Positions 45,621-53,436 of a stretch of DNA of 64,000 nt are shown one piece after another. Numbering within the stretch: position 1 is the stretch's first letter; each line of letters begins with the position of its first letter. The position numbers and the translations under genes were made by a program. Source of the stretch: Seleniivibrio sp. (GTDB lineage Bacteria; Chrysiogenota; Deferribacteres; Deferribacterales; Geovibrionaceae). The DNA is taken from the NCBI RefSeq assembly GCF_021209385.1, contig NZ_JAJOIL010000023.1, positions 1-64,000 of the forward strand, written 5' to 3'. The notes beneath the pieces are model-generated. The model worked only from the letters and a program-made list of their open reading frames with translations, was not told the DNA's origin and ran no database searches.

Positions 45621-46777
45621 GCCTCCATCGAACGTATTTTTCTTCCGTTACCGACAAAAGTGCCGCATGTGAAAAGAGTTCCCGCTATGCCTGCCAGTCC
45701 GAAAATGATAAAAACCGACTCTACTCCAAACCATTTGTGTCCGAGCAATATGCCACCGATAAATGACGAAACGGCGAAACTGATATTGATGCATGTATTA
45801 TACATCCCCAGCACATAAGCTTCGTTGCCCTTTGATATCCCTACTGTAAGCGCTATTGACGATGTCTTTGAAAGTGAAGAGAAAAAACCGACCCCTGCCA
45901 TAAGCGTCCAGAACAGGACATCAGATGCGGAAAAGACCAGCACAACAATCAGAAGCGACACCGCAAGCGAAGAAACCGTCATGATAAGCAGTTTGTCGTA
46001 TCTGTCGGTCAGATACCCGCACAAAGGCATACATAGAGCTGAAATCGCGCACATGACCGCCATGGCTAGTCCGATTCTGTCAGCTGTCATATTAAACGAC
46101 GCAGACAGGAATACTGGAAGAAAAACAGAAACGGCTGAAATACCGAAAGTGCGTGTAAAAATGTATATCATCATACTTTTGTGTGCCGAAGAAAGTTCAC
46201 ACGGAACAGGTCTTCTTTCCTGTACGCTGTCATCCGTAAATAATGAAGCAACAATTGCGGCTGTGTTCACCGCCGCAACAAAGGCAAAAAGAGCGCTCGC
46301 ACCGTATCTTTCAGCTATAAACCCGCCTATCGCAGGTCCCGTTGCCAGAGCGAAGTAGAAGACGGTTTCAAATCCGCCGAAAAACCTTCCCATCTTATTT
46401 TCGGGACACTTTTCCCCTATTCCCGCCATTGCCATCGGACGAACCAGCCCCGCTCCCGCTCCATACAGCAGCTGGCAAAGTAACATCCAGCCGACAGAGA
46501 CTGGTGCAACCAGATAACCGATTGATGCCGCCAGACAGAAATAACACCCGAGGCGAATAAATTGACCGCTTCCGAACCTCCCTGCATATCGCCCTCCGAG
46601 ATAACCTGAAACTATTTTCGCAGCGGCATAACCTGCCATGACCCATGCCAGCCCCACCGAACCGCTTATATTCGCTGCCCAGTAGACAGGCAGAAACGGT
46701 CCGGCGGCAGCAGTTCCGGCGGAAACAAAGAGCATTACCGCAAAAAGAGGTTTAAATCTTTTTTCGGTTGGTCTCAT
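45617..46777 (-). CDS. MFS transporter
   Basis: 386 residues with about 12 hydrophobic helices in two halves. First-half loop GGRYAGRFGSGQFIRLG and second-half loop GYLTDRYDKLLIM are the MFS motif A regions; PxxxGPAIGGFIAERYG fits TM5-6. It belongs to the drug/metabolite-H+ antiporter-like group. It starts one base after the tetraheme cytochrome gene and could carry the substrate or product of the flavoprotein. Substrate unknown. Confidence 0.87.
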   Translation of the reverse strand: MRPTEKRFKPLFAVMLFVSAGTAAAGPFLPVYWAANISGSVGLAWVMAGYAAAKIVSGYLGGRYAGRFGSGQFIRLGCYFCLAASIGYLVAPVSVGWMLLCQLLYGAGAGLVRPMAMAGIGEKCPENKMGRFFGGFETVFYFALATGPAIGGFIAERYGASALFAFVAAVNTAAIVASLFTDDSVQERRPVPCELSSAHKSMMIYIFTRTFGISAVSVFLPVFLSASFNMTADRIGLAMAVMCAISALCMPLCGYLTDRYDKLLIMTVSSLAVSLLIVVLVFSASDVLFWTLMAGVGFFSSLSKTSSIALTVGISKGNEAYVLGMYNTCINISFAVSSFIGGILLGHKWFGVESVFIIFGLAGIAGTLFTCGTFVGNGRKIRSMEA

Positions 46778-46778
46778 G

Positions 46779-47144
46779 TCATTTCACGTTCATGTTATTT
46801 TCAAATGCGTGACAGCCATCCTGATTGCAATACAGCTTTGAAGGCTCATGGATGCTGTGGCAAAGGGTGCATCTAAGTTCACCCTGATGCGAATCATGAG
46901 GATTGACCTTAACTTCGTGTCCGTTGTTCTTATATGTTTTTATCTCCCCTCTATGGTCGGCATGGCAGGTTTTACACACGGACGCAGGAGCTTTCTTTTC
47001 GGGAGTTTTTGTCCCATGGCAGTCTTCGCAGGCAATCCCTCTGTCTTTGTGCGCGCCTCTTAGGTCACCCGACCCAGCTATGGCAATTGAACAGATAAAA
47101 GAAAAGACCATGATACAAATAACAGTAAAAAATGCTTTTTTCAT
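46779..47144 (-). CDS. Periplasmic tetraheme cytochrome c
   Basis: 121 residues with a signal peptide (1-23, cleavage AIA-GS). Four haem sites: CEDCH (39-43), CKTCH (57-61), CTLCH (92-96) and CNQDGCH (106-112, a CX4CH site). Additional histidines (H32, H64, H76, H83, H86, H99) can give bis-His ligation. Size and haem number match the haem domain of flavocytochrome c fumarate reductase or a small c3-like donor. It lies 60 bases after the flavoprotein gene, so the two should form an electron-transfer pair. Confidence 0.93.
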   Translation of the reverse strand: MKKAFFTVICIMVFSFICSIAIAGSGDLRGAHKDRGIACEDCHGTKTPEKKAPASVCKTCHADHRGEIKTYKNNGHEVKVNPHDSHQGELRCTLCHSIHEPSKLYCNQDGCHAFENNMNVK

Positions 47145-47204
47145 TTTTTTCTCCTATAAACAGAGGGAGCGGAACTCTCCGCTCCCAATGGTCCCCCCAA
47201 CCAG

Positions 47205-48701
47205 CTATTTAACGGTTGAAATATATTTGCCAGCGTGTTCCCCTGCGATTCTGCCTGAGTTCACAGCAAAGCCTATCGTACTGCCAGCCATAAGCAGGTC
47301 ATAGCTGTCTCCGTACATACCGCCGGCATCATTTCCCACCGCATAAAGACCGTCTATGACTTTTCCGTTTGTTCCGACAACCTGAAGATTTTCGGTAACT
47401 TTCGCACCGCCAAGTGTTCCAAGTGCCGTAGGCATGGATTTGACCGCATAGAAGGGACCTTTTGCAACTGCCTGAATGTATTTGGGATCTTTTGCAAAGT
47501 CGTCATCGTGTTTCTTCTCTGCAAAAGTGTTGTATCTCTCAATCGTTGCTCTCAACACTTTGGGATCAGCACCCATTTTCTGAGCAAGTTCTTCGATTGT
47601 CTTTCCTGAATAAGCGATTCCCTGTTTGATACCTCTGTCAAGCTCGGCATCCAGTTTGGTCAGCTTTGTTTTAACGGGAACCATAACACCGACACCTACA
47701 TCAAGCCCCTGCTGCATCATATAATTTTTGGTGTTTGTATCGAAAACCGCATACATAAGACCGCCGATGCGCTCAAGTGCGTTTCCTGCGAAAGGCCATT
47801 GGAAAATAATCATCTCATCACAAAATCTCTCGCCGTGTGGATCAACCCAAAGATAAGGCTGGCGTGCTGTGGCGATAAGCTGAGAATCTGTCGCCTCCCC
47901 GGGCATACCTGGTCTGTATGACTGAACAACTTCCGTACCTTCCAGTGCGGCACCTGCATCTATCATCATCTGTATGCCGTCGCCTGTCTTCCCGACGTTT
48001 CCGACCGGAACGATATCGGGAAATCTGGTATATTTTTTCAGCATTTCCTTGTTGTTAAGGAATCCGCCTGTGGCTATTACAACAGCTTTTGCGTTGATAA
48101 TGACCTTTTCGCCTTCAACGTCTTCGGCAATAACGCCTGCCGCTTTTCCATCTTTCATGATAATGCTTTTGCCTGCTGTTTCGCTGAGCAGTGTGATATT
48201 AAGCTGCGGAAATTTCGCACGCAGAGTTTCGAGCATGGTTTTGCCTCTGCCTTTAAAAATGTGCCATGACTGAAGACCGCCGGGATAGTTGGCAGTAAGC
48301 TCCTGAAATTCCACACCCTGAGCCTCAAGCCAGTCTATGGTTTCCGGTGATTTGTTTACGAACGCCCTGACAAGTTTGGCATTTGCGCGCCAGTGGCTGT
48401 AGTTCATGATCATTTTGAATGCGTCGTCTTTCAAAAGAACGATATTGCGTTCCTGCTGCATCTTACTTTCAGCGCCGAAAATACCTTCCGAAAATTTTCC
48501 GGTACCGCCGGGAGACGGTTGTTTTTCAAGAACTATTACGCTTTTCGCGCCTGACTGTGCCGCTGAATATGCCGCGGCAGTGCCGGATCCTCCACCTCCG
48601 ACAACTACAACATCGGCAGACATTGTTTTGTCTGCAAATGCGGTGGAAACACAAAACATAAGTGAGAACAATGTGAGAAAGAATTTACGAAATCCACTCA
48701 T
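47205..48701 (-). CDS. Periplasmic FAD-dependent reductase, flavocytochrome c flavin subunit type
   Basis: 498 residues with a Sec signal (1-23, cleavage AFA-DK). FAD Rossmann VVVGGGGSGTAAAYSAA (about 32-48), EKQPSPGGTGKFSEG, and C-terminal GLYAVGNDAGGMYGDSYDL with GSTIGFAVNSGRIAGE. The fold is that of fumarate reductase flavoproteins. By eye, the fumarate enzyme's proton-donor Arg (TTRDK) aligns with IFQWP, its substrate His (HHTMGG) with LGTLGG, and the Arg of NRLGG is missing. The substrate is therefore probably not fumarate. AGGAGG precedes the ATG. Upstream Crp/Fnr gene suggests regulated anaerobic respiration. Confidence 0.88.
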   Translation of the reverse strand: MSGFRKFFLTLFSLMFCVSTAFADKTMSADVVVVGGGGSGTAAAYSAAQSGAKSVIVLEKQPSPGGTGKFSEGIFGAESKMQQERNIVLLKDDAFKMIMNYSHWRANAKLVRAFVNKSPETIDWLEAQGVEFQELTANYPGGLQSWHIFKGRGKTMLETLRAKFPQLNITLLSETAGKSIIMKDGKAAGVIAEDVEGEKVIINAKAVVIATGGFLNNKEMLKKYTRFPDIVPVGNVGKTGDGIQMMIDAGAALEGTEVVQSYRPGMPGEATDSQLIATARQPYLWVDPHGERFCDEMIIFQWPFAGNALERIGGLMYAVFDTNTKNYMMQQGLDVGVGVMVPVKTKLTKLDAELDRGIKQGIAYSGKTIEELAQKMGADPKVLRATIERYNTFAEKKHDDDFAKDPKYIQAVAKGPFYAVKSMPTALGTLGGAKVTENLQVVGTNGKVIDGLYAVGNDAGGMYGDSYDLLMAGSTIGFAVNSGRIAGEHAGKYISTVK

Positions 48702-48718
48702 CTGTAACCTCCTAAATG

Positions 48719-48738
48719 GCAGGGAAAATTTGCCCTGC
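48719..48738 (-). promoter_or_regulatory. Hairpin beside the flavoprotein ribosome site
   Basis: GCAGGG and CCCTGC (6 bp) flank eight bases immediately before the AGGAGG of the flavoprotein gene on the minus strand. It has no U-tail. It could influence translation. Confidence 0.4.
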
Positions 48739-48770
48739 TCTTATCAATAGGCTAACAGATGAAAAAAACG

Positions 48771-48798
48771 GAAAATGTATACGGTGTTACGAATTTTC
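48771..48798. promoter_or_regulatory. Imperfect palindrome upstream of the flavoprotein gene
   Basis: GAAAAT(g)TA and TA(cg)ATTTTC flank eight bases, 28 bases in all. Located between the Crp/Fnr gene and the flavoprotein gene, so a possible operator for that regulator. It is not a consensus FNR or CRP box. Confidence 0.35.
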
Positions 48799-48824
48799 AG
48801 AAAAATGTGTGATAGTTGTTATTA

Positions 48825-49508
48825 CTATTTATTATGCCAATCATAAAGTCCTGTGAACAAAACACAATTTATGACAAAACTTCGGCCGTCTTTTTTTATT
48901 AAATCAGCCTCTATCCATTTTGATATGATTCTGCTCACTGTCACTCTGGTTGTGCTCACCACCATTCCAAGTTCTTCATGGCTCAGTTTAAGAGGCAGTC
49001 TAACCATTCCTTCCGGTTCAATACCGCTTGAGCATATCATTGATTTAAAAAGAGTTTTGAGCCTGTCTTCGGGGGTGAGCGTAAAGTTTGCTATCATCCC
49101 CTCAATATGACTTTCCTGCTTTGCGATGGTGGTTTTAAGAACTGCGTCCATAAGTTCAACGCTGCTTCGCATGTGTGTTTTCAGGATATCGGGCGGAAGA
49201 ACAAGTATTTCCGATTCGCGTTTAGCGACTGTAGTGACATTGACAATTTCACCGGAAAGGCAGGTCAGATCGCCCATAGCACGTCCGGGAGGGATCAGCG
49301 CGAGTACCCTTGGTTTTTCCCTGTCATAGTTGACCATGTACATGCAAAGTCCTTTTTTAAGATAAAAAAGTTTGTTGCACTCGCCGCCGCATTTAAGTAT
49401 CGCATTTTTTGAAAGTTTGCGCAGTCTGCCGTATCTGAAATACAGTTTCTGTACCAGTTCGTGTTCCTGCGGCAGTACCCATGGGAAAGCGTTGAAAACC
49501 TGTCTCAC
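48825..49508 (-). CDS. Crp/Fnr family transcriptional regulator
   Basis: 227 residues. N-terminal cyclic-nucleotide-binding fold (about 25-140), long dimer helix, and C-terminal winged HTH LSHEELGMVVSTTRVTVSRI (about 178-197). No FNR-type N-terminal cysteine set; the cysteines present (CGGEC, about 40-44, and GLC) do not match the known iron-sulfur spacing. The cAMP-site arginine is not evident either, so the ligand is open. Start is GTG with AGGT upstream. It precedes the flavoprotein, cytochrome and MFS genes on the same strand, and is probably their regulator. Confidence 0.9.
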   Translation of the reverse strand: MRQVFNAFPWVLPQEHELVQKLYFRYGRLRKLSKNAILKCGGECNKLFYLKKGLCMYMVNYDREKPRVLALIPPGRAMGDLTCLSGEIVNVTTVAKRESEILVLPPDILKTHMRSSVELMDAVLKTTIAKQESHIEGMIANFTLTPEDRLKTLFKSMICSSGIEPEGMVRLPLKLSHEELGMVVSTTRVTVSRIISKWIEADLIKKDGRSFVINCVLFTGLYDWHNK

Positions 49509-49521
49509 GTTGTACCTAAAA

Positions 49522-50847
49522 CTACCTTATCATCAAGCCTTTAAGAACAGGTGCATGGCGCCCGCAGGAAGGACATGCAAAGTTCATTCCTTTAGCGGCA
49601 GCATCTTTGACCTTCTGCCTGACAGCAGTCATGCTGTCGTTCGGTGATATCCCCGCCTCTTCTATTCTATGCCCCATTACAGATCGGAGCATCTCTTTTC
49701 TGTTCAGCAAATTTCTGTATCCGTTGCTGTTTGCCGCCTCAACAGAAAAAGCCGCTGTTATTCTGTGTCCGCCGACGTATGCAGTCACAGGCGCTATCAC
49801 TACAAACGGATAATTTCTGTCTGGTCGGTTATAGATAACCGTTGACGTAACCGTCGTCACTCTGTCTTTTCGTTCCGGAGCTGTCACAGGCGGCTGATTT
49901 TTCAGTGAATCGTCTATCTCGCGCAGTCTTTTCAGGGCATTGTTCGCCTCTATTGAACCGGGGCTTCTGCGTATCACGGCAAGAAGCTGTTCCTTCTCTC
50001 CGTCCGACGCGGGAGCTGGAGCGGAAACTGTCTGCTGCGTTCTGCCTCTGAAAAACAGGAATTCGCCGTCGTTACCAGACAGCTTGCCGTAAACGGGGGT
50101 CTGTGTACCGGCGGAATAGTCCGACACCTCGTTCTGCACGAACTGTCCGAGTTCGCTTCCTGTCACAAGCCCGTCGCCGTTTGCATCGGCATAACCGCTG
50201 ATACCGTCTATGAAACGCTTACGGAACACACTGTCGTCGGGAACCTGCTGATTCTCAGTACCCGACGCAATGAACTCCCTTGCGGGTCTTGAAAGCATCT
50301 CTGTTTTGAAATCAGGAATTGATCGGAGCGCCTTGAATACCGTACCGGAAAAACAGCTGTCGAAAACGAAAAGCCCATGTCTGGAATCCATTGTTTTTGC
50401 TCTTGATGCAAAATAATCTATTGTAAGCGCGCCTTTTTTAAAACCGCTCAAATCCTTCGCAGGGTCTTTTGCATCCCGCCCGACAACATATCCTGTGCCG
50501 TCAATGGTGTGTCCGTGTCCTGCGAAATATATGAGTATTCTTGCTTTGGGATCATCAGCGTATCTTGATATAAAGTCATCAACGGAAATTCTGATATCCT
50601 GCGCAGTGGGATTTACGGAACGTCTGACATTAAATCCCTGCGCCGTGAGTGCAGCCGCAACAGCATCCGCATCCTGCTTGACGCCAGGCAGTTTAGGCCA
50701 GCCGCCGTTATAGTCTGAAACACCGATCACAAGCGCATGGCTGGAAGAATACATATCATCAGGCGTGTCCGGCATCCGCACCACAGCCCTTTCTGCGGCA
50801 TAAGCCCCGAAAGAAAACAGCAGGACGCAAAACAGAAGACGTTTCAT
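49522..50847 (-). CDS. Secreted caspase-fold (C14/metacaspase-like) protease
   Basis: 441 residues with a signal peptide (1-18, cleavage YAA). The peptidase C14 core spans about 35-270: SHALVIGVSDYN, catalytic His111 in IYFAGHGHTIDG and catalytic Cys165 in FVFDSCFSGTV. An EF-hand-like calcium loop ADANGDGLVTGSEL (about 220-233) is inserted late in the domain. The C-terminal 110 residues are an unrecognised domain ending with CPSCGRHAP. It starts one base after the fliQ stop and so appears to be the last gene of the motA-fliQ transcript; the Crp gene follows 13 bases on. Predicted periplasmic or extracellular. Target unknown. Confidence 0.88.
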   Translation of the reverse strand: MKRLLFCVLLFSFGAYAAERAVVRMPDTPDDMYSSSHALVIGVSDYNGGWPKLPGVKQDADAVAAALTAQGFNVRRSVNPTAQDIRISVDDFISRYADDPKARILIYFAGHGHTIDGTGYVVGRDAKDPAKDLSGFKKGALTIDYFASRAKTMDSRHGLFVFDSCFSGTVFKALRSIPDFKTEMLSRPAREFIASGTENQQVPDDSVFRKRFIDGISGYADANGDGLVTGSELGQFVQNEVSDYSAGTQTPVYGKLSGNDGEFLFFRGRTQQTVSAPAPASDGEKEQLLAVIRRSPGSIEANNALKRLREIDDSLKNQPPVTAPERKDRVTTVTSTVIYNRPDRNYPFVVIAPVTAYVGGHRITAAFSVEAANSNGYRNLLNRKEMLRSVMGHRIEEAGISPNDSMTAVRQKVKDAAAKGMNFACPSCGRHAPVLKGLMIR

Positions 50848-50848
50848 A

Positions 50849-51121
50849 TCACTTACCTATATAGTTATGAAGGTTGCCGAAAAGCTGGATGGTGTATGTC
50901 ATTATCTGATCAAGCATCCATGGAGCGAACAGCATAACAGCCACGATAACGCCGATTATTTTAGGAATGAAGGTAAGCGTCATCTCCTGAATCTGCGTAA
51001 CGGACTGGAAGATACTGATTATCAGACCGATCACAAGCCCGAAAAGGAGCATGGGCGACGCGATCAGCAGTGAAAGCTGCAAAGCTTTTGTAAGCATGTC
51101 GATTACTAAATCGGGTGTCAT
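50849..51121 (-). CDS. fliQ: Flagellar export apparatus protein FliQ
   Basis: 90-residue inner-membrane subunit of the flagellar type III export gate with two TM helices (about 14-40 and 50-75). Contains LQLSLLIASPMLLFGLVIGL and ISIFQSVTQIQEMTLTFIPK, the family core. Six bases after fliP. fliR, which usually follows, is absent; the caspase gene comes instead. Confidence 0.96.
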   Translation of the reverse strand: MTPDLVIDMLTKALQLSLLIASPMLLFGLVIGLIISIFQSVTQIQEMTLTFIPKIIGVIVAVMLFAPWMLDQIMTYTIQLFGNLHNYIGK

Positions 51122-51127
51122 AGGTTA

Positions 51128-51874
51128 TCACCAGAAGCTTTTGACGAGCGACGTAACAATGAGTCCCCACCCGTCAACAAGTATGAACAACATTATTTTA
51201 AAAGGCAGCGAAACCATCGCAGGCGGAAGCATCATCATACCCATGGCAAGCAGGACGCTCGCCACAACAAAGTCGATGATGAGAAACGGCAGAAATATCA
51301 GGAACCCCATCTGAAAGGCGGTGGTAAGCTCGCTCACCACAAACGACGCCACCAGAACTGTGTCGGGGATATCCGCCGCAGATTTCGGTCTGGGCTGGTT
51401 GCTTATTTCTATGAAGGTTCGCACGTCCTTCTTTCTGGTATTGTTAAGCATAAATTTTCTAAGGGGCTGTTTCGCCTGAGTAAGCATCTCTCCAAAAGTT
51501 AGCTGCCCCGCCATATACGGCTGGTACCCCTTGGTATATGCCTCGTTGAACACAGGCTGCATGATGTAAAAGGTCAGAATAAGTGCCAGCCCCACCAGAA
51601 CCTGACTGGGCGGCACAGTTGCGGTACCCATCGCAGTTCTGAGCAGAGAGAACACAATTATTATGCGCGTGAACGATGTCATTAGTATAAGTATCGACGG
51701 TGCAAGAGAAATTATCGTCAGAAAGAATACGAGCTGCAAAGTGACGGAAACATCCTGCGGGGTTGCCGCCTGTTCCATGCCGAAACGGAATGCTGGAAAC
51801 GGAACCGGATCCGCCGCCAGAACTCCTGTGAAGGGTATCAGAAGTAACGGTAGTAGTATCAGCGCTTTCTTAAT
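51128..51874 (-). CDS. fliP: Flagellar export gate protein FliP, ATT start codon
   Basis: 248 residues. The conserved part (SLAPSILILMTSFTRI, LVGLALILTFYIM, FVVSELTTAFQMGFLIFLP) is normal FliP. The first in-frame ATG (51778) would leave out the signal peptide that FliP needs. Reading upstream without interruption gives KKALILLPLLLIPFTGVLAA, a perfect signal peptide, beginning at an ATT codon (51874-51872). GGAGAGG lies eight bases before it, and no ATG, GTG or TTG is available nearby. So ATT is the likely start, as in E. coli infC and pcnB. Overlaps the fliO end by 16 bases. Confidence 0.93.
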   Translation of the reverse strand: MKKALILLPLLLIPFTGVLAADPVPFPAFRFGMEQAATPQDVSVTLQLVFFLTIISLAPSILILMTSFTRIIIVFSLLRTAMGTATVPPSQVLVGLALILTFYIMQPVFNEAYTKGYQPYMAGQLTFGEMLTQAKQPLRKFMLNNTRKKDVRTFIEISNQPRPKSAADIPDTVLVASFVVSELTTAFQMGFLIFLPFLIIDFVVASVLLAMGMMMLPPAMVSLPFKIMLFILVDGWGLIVTSLVKSFW

Positions 51875-52647
51875 GACTTCAACCTCTCCGAAATGGAGTT
51901 TCTGGAAATCTCCACCTCGTCTTTTACTCCCGGGTTTTTCTTGAAGAACTTCATATAGTTCACAAATTCGGTCTTCTTGGTAAATCCCGCCTTGATACGG
52001 GTCACTTCGTCCTCTTCCGTGACCTTTTCGATGAGTGTCATGGAAGTATCGGTGACTCCCAGAATGTATATTTTGTCGTCAATTTCGTAGAAATAAAGGC
52101 TTTTGCGCAGGTCTATATCCGCTTTTCCCAGAAGTCTTCCTGTGCCGGGTATGTCGGTGAACACCTGTCTCTTGAAATATTTTCTGAACGCCCAGAAGAT
52201 TGCAAGCATCACCGCAAGGATTATGAGCAGCCCCCATATCATTCTTGCATAGGCCTGCGTACCGACAACCGGATCGCCGGTTTTCTGCATCTTCGGAAAT
52301 GCGTAGGTTATCTTGAGCAGTTTCGGCTGAGAGACTATTTCCGGAACCACAAGTTCTCCGGCAAAATCAGTGATAAGCCTTTTTCTTGTGTCGTCAGATG
52401 TAACAAACAGCTTCTCCACTGGCATATCCCAAAACTCCTGCTGGAACACTATGGGTTCAGGAGTTTCAAAGCTGACCACGAAGCTCTTGTCAAGTTTAAG
52501 GGTATTCACGTTGGAATACCCCTGATCAAAATCTATCTGTATCCTGAGACCAGCGTCGTCTATCTCATACGTCAGATGCGCCGCGTTGGCGGTAAGACTG
52601 ACCAGAAACAGAACCGCTGTCAGGAGATATCTAACGGTACATGCCAT
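51859..52647 (-). CDS. fliO: Flagellar biosynthesis protein FliO (large form)
   Basis: About 262 residues from the ATG at 52647. Signal peptide (RYLLTAVLFLVSLTANA), a periplasmic beta domain of about 110 residues with an AMIN-like feel, one TM helix (MIWGLLIILAVMLAIFWAF, about 143-161) and the FliO cytoplasmic core (TGRLLGKADIDLRKSLYFYE, DDKIYILGVTDTSMTLI). Much larger than E. coli FliO (about 120), because of the extracytoplasmic part. Lies between fliN and fliP, overlapping both. Supports assembly of the FliP ring. Confidence 0.9.
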   Translation of the reverse strand: MACTVRYLLTAVLFLVSLTANAAHLTYEIDDAGLRIQIDFDQGYSNVNTLKLDKSFVVSFETPEPIVFQQEFWDMPVEKLFVTSDDTRKRLITDFAGELVVPEIVSQPKLLKITYAFPKMQKTGDPVVGTQAYARMIWGLLIILAVMLAIFWAFRKYFKRQVFTDIPGTGRLLGKADIDLRKSLYFYEIDDKIYILGVTDTSMTLIEKVTEEDEVTRIKAGFTKKTEFVNYMKFFKKNPGVKDEVEISRNSISERLKSLRKR

Positions 52648-52918
52648 TCTTGTACATCTCGGTAAGTTTCTGTTTGTCCAGTATCTCTGTGATACGGATG
52701 GCAAATTTGTCATCCAGAACCATTATTTCGCCAAGAGCCAGCGGTTTTCCGTTCACAAGGAAATCCACGGGTTCGCCCGACGTTTTGTTGAATTTCAGTA
52801 TGGTTCCCTTTTCCCAGCCCAGAAGCTCGCGGACTTTCACCATCTTGCGTCCGAGCTCGACCTTAATGTCGAAAAGAACCTCTCCGAATTCATGTTTGGC
52901 AATGTGAGTATCTTTCAT
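52631..52918 (-). CDS. fliN: Flagellar motor switch protein FliN
   Basis: 95 residues, essentially one SpoA/C-ring domain: VLFDIKVELGRKMVKVRELL, GTILKFNKTSGEPVDFLVNG and GEIMVLDDKFAIRITEI. Shorter than E. coli FliN (137), lacking an N-terminal extension. It immediately follows fliL; fliM, which normally lies between them, is absent from this window. Confidence 0.93.
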   Translation of the reverse strand: MKDTHIAKHEFGEVLFDIKVELGRKMVKVRELLGWEKGTILKFNKTSGEPVDFLVNGKPLALGEIMVLDDKFAIRITEILDKQKLTEMYKNGMYR

Positions 52919-52923
52919 ATTTC

Positions 52924-53436
52924 CTACTGTGCCACAAATTCTGTGAAATAGATATTTGTTATCTGTCCGAACGGAAGCAGAGAGTTCAGCCTCCGGAGTA
53001 TTTCCTGTTTAAGAATAAGCTTGCCCTGTGCGGAGCTTACCTCTTCATAAGTTTTTGCAGACAGAATGGTGAGTATCGCATCGCGAAGCTGCGGAACGCG
53101 CTTATCCAGTTCCTCTTTCAGTTTTTCGGTATTATCCAGCTCAAGCTGAACTGTAACTTTCAGATATCTTGAACCGTCGTTATCCGCCATGTTGACGATG
53201 AAGGTTTCGAGAGGATAAAGTACTCCCACTTCGTTTGTCGGAGCGGCTGTGACCTCTTTTTTCGGCATTTCTCCTTCAGCTGTGGCGTCTTTCGGCGCCA
53301 GAAACAGTTTATATCCGAGAAAAACGCCTCCCAACAGAATTATAAGCAGCACTACGACTATTATAATAAGCTTAAGCTTCCCGCCTTTCTTCTTTTTTCC
53401 GCCCTCTTCAGCGGTTTTTTCTTCTTCTGCGGCCAT
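52924..53436 (-). CDS. fliL: Flagellar basal body-associated protein FliL
   Basis: 170 residues: Lys-rich cytoplasmic start, TM helix (LIIIVVVLLIILLGGVFLGY, about 23-42) and the periplasmic FliL domain with YPLETFIVNMADNDGSRYLK and QEILRRLNSLLPFGQI, ending IYFTEFVAQ. Stabilises stator binding. One-base overlap with the motB stop (TAATG). Confidence 0.94.
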   Translation of the reverse strand: MAAEEEKTAEEGGKKKKGGKLKLIIIVVVLLIILLGGVFLGYKLFLAPKDATAEGEMPKKEVTAAPTNEVGVLYPLETFIVNMADNDGSRYLKVTVQLELDNTEKLKEELDKRVPQLRDAILTILSAKTYEEVSSAQGKLILKQEILRRLNSLLPFGQITNIYFTEFVAQ

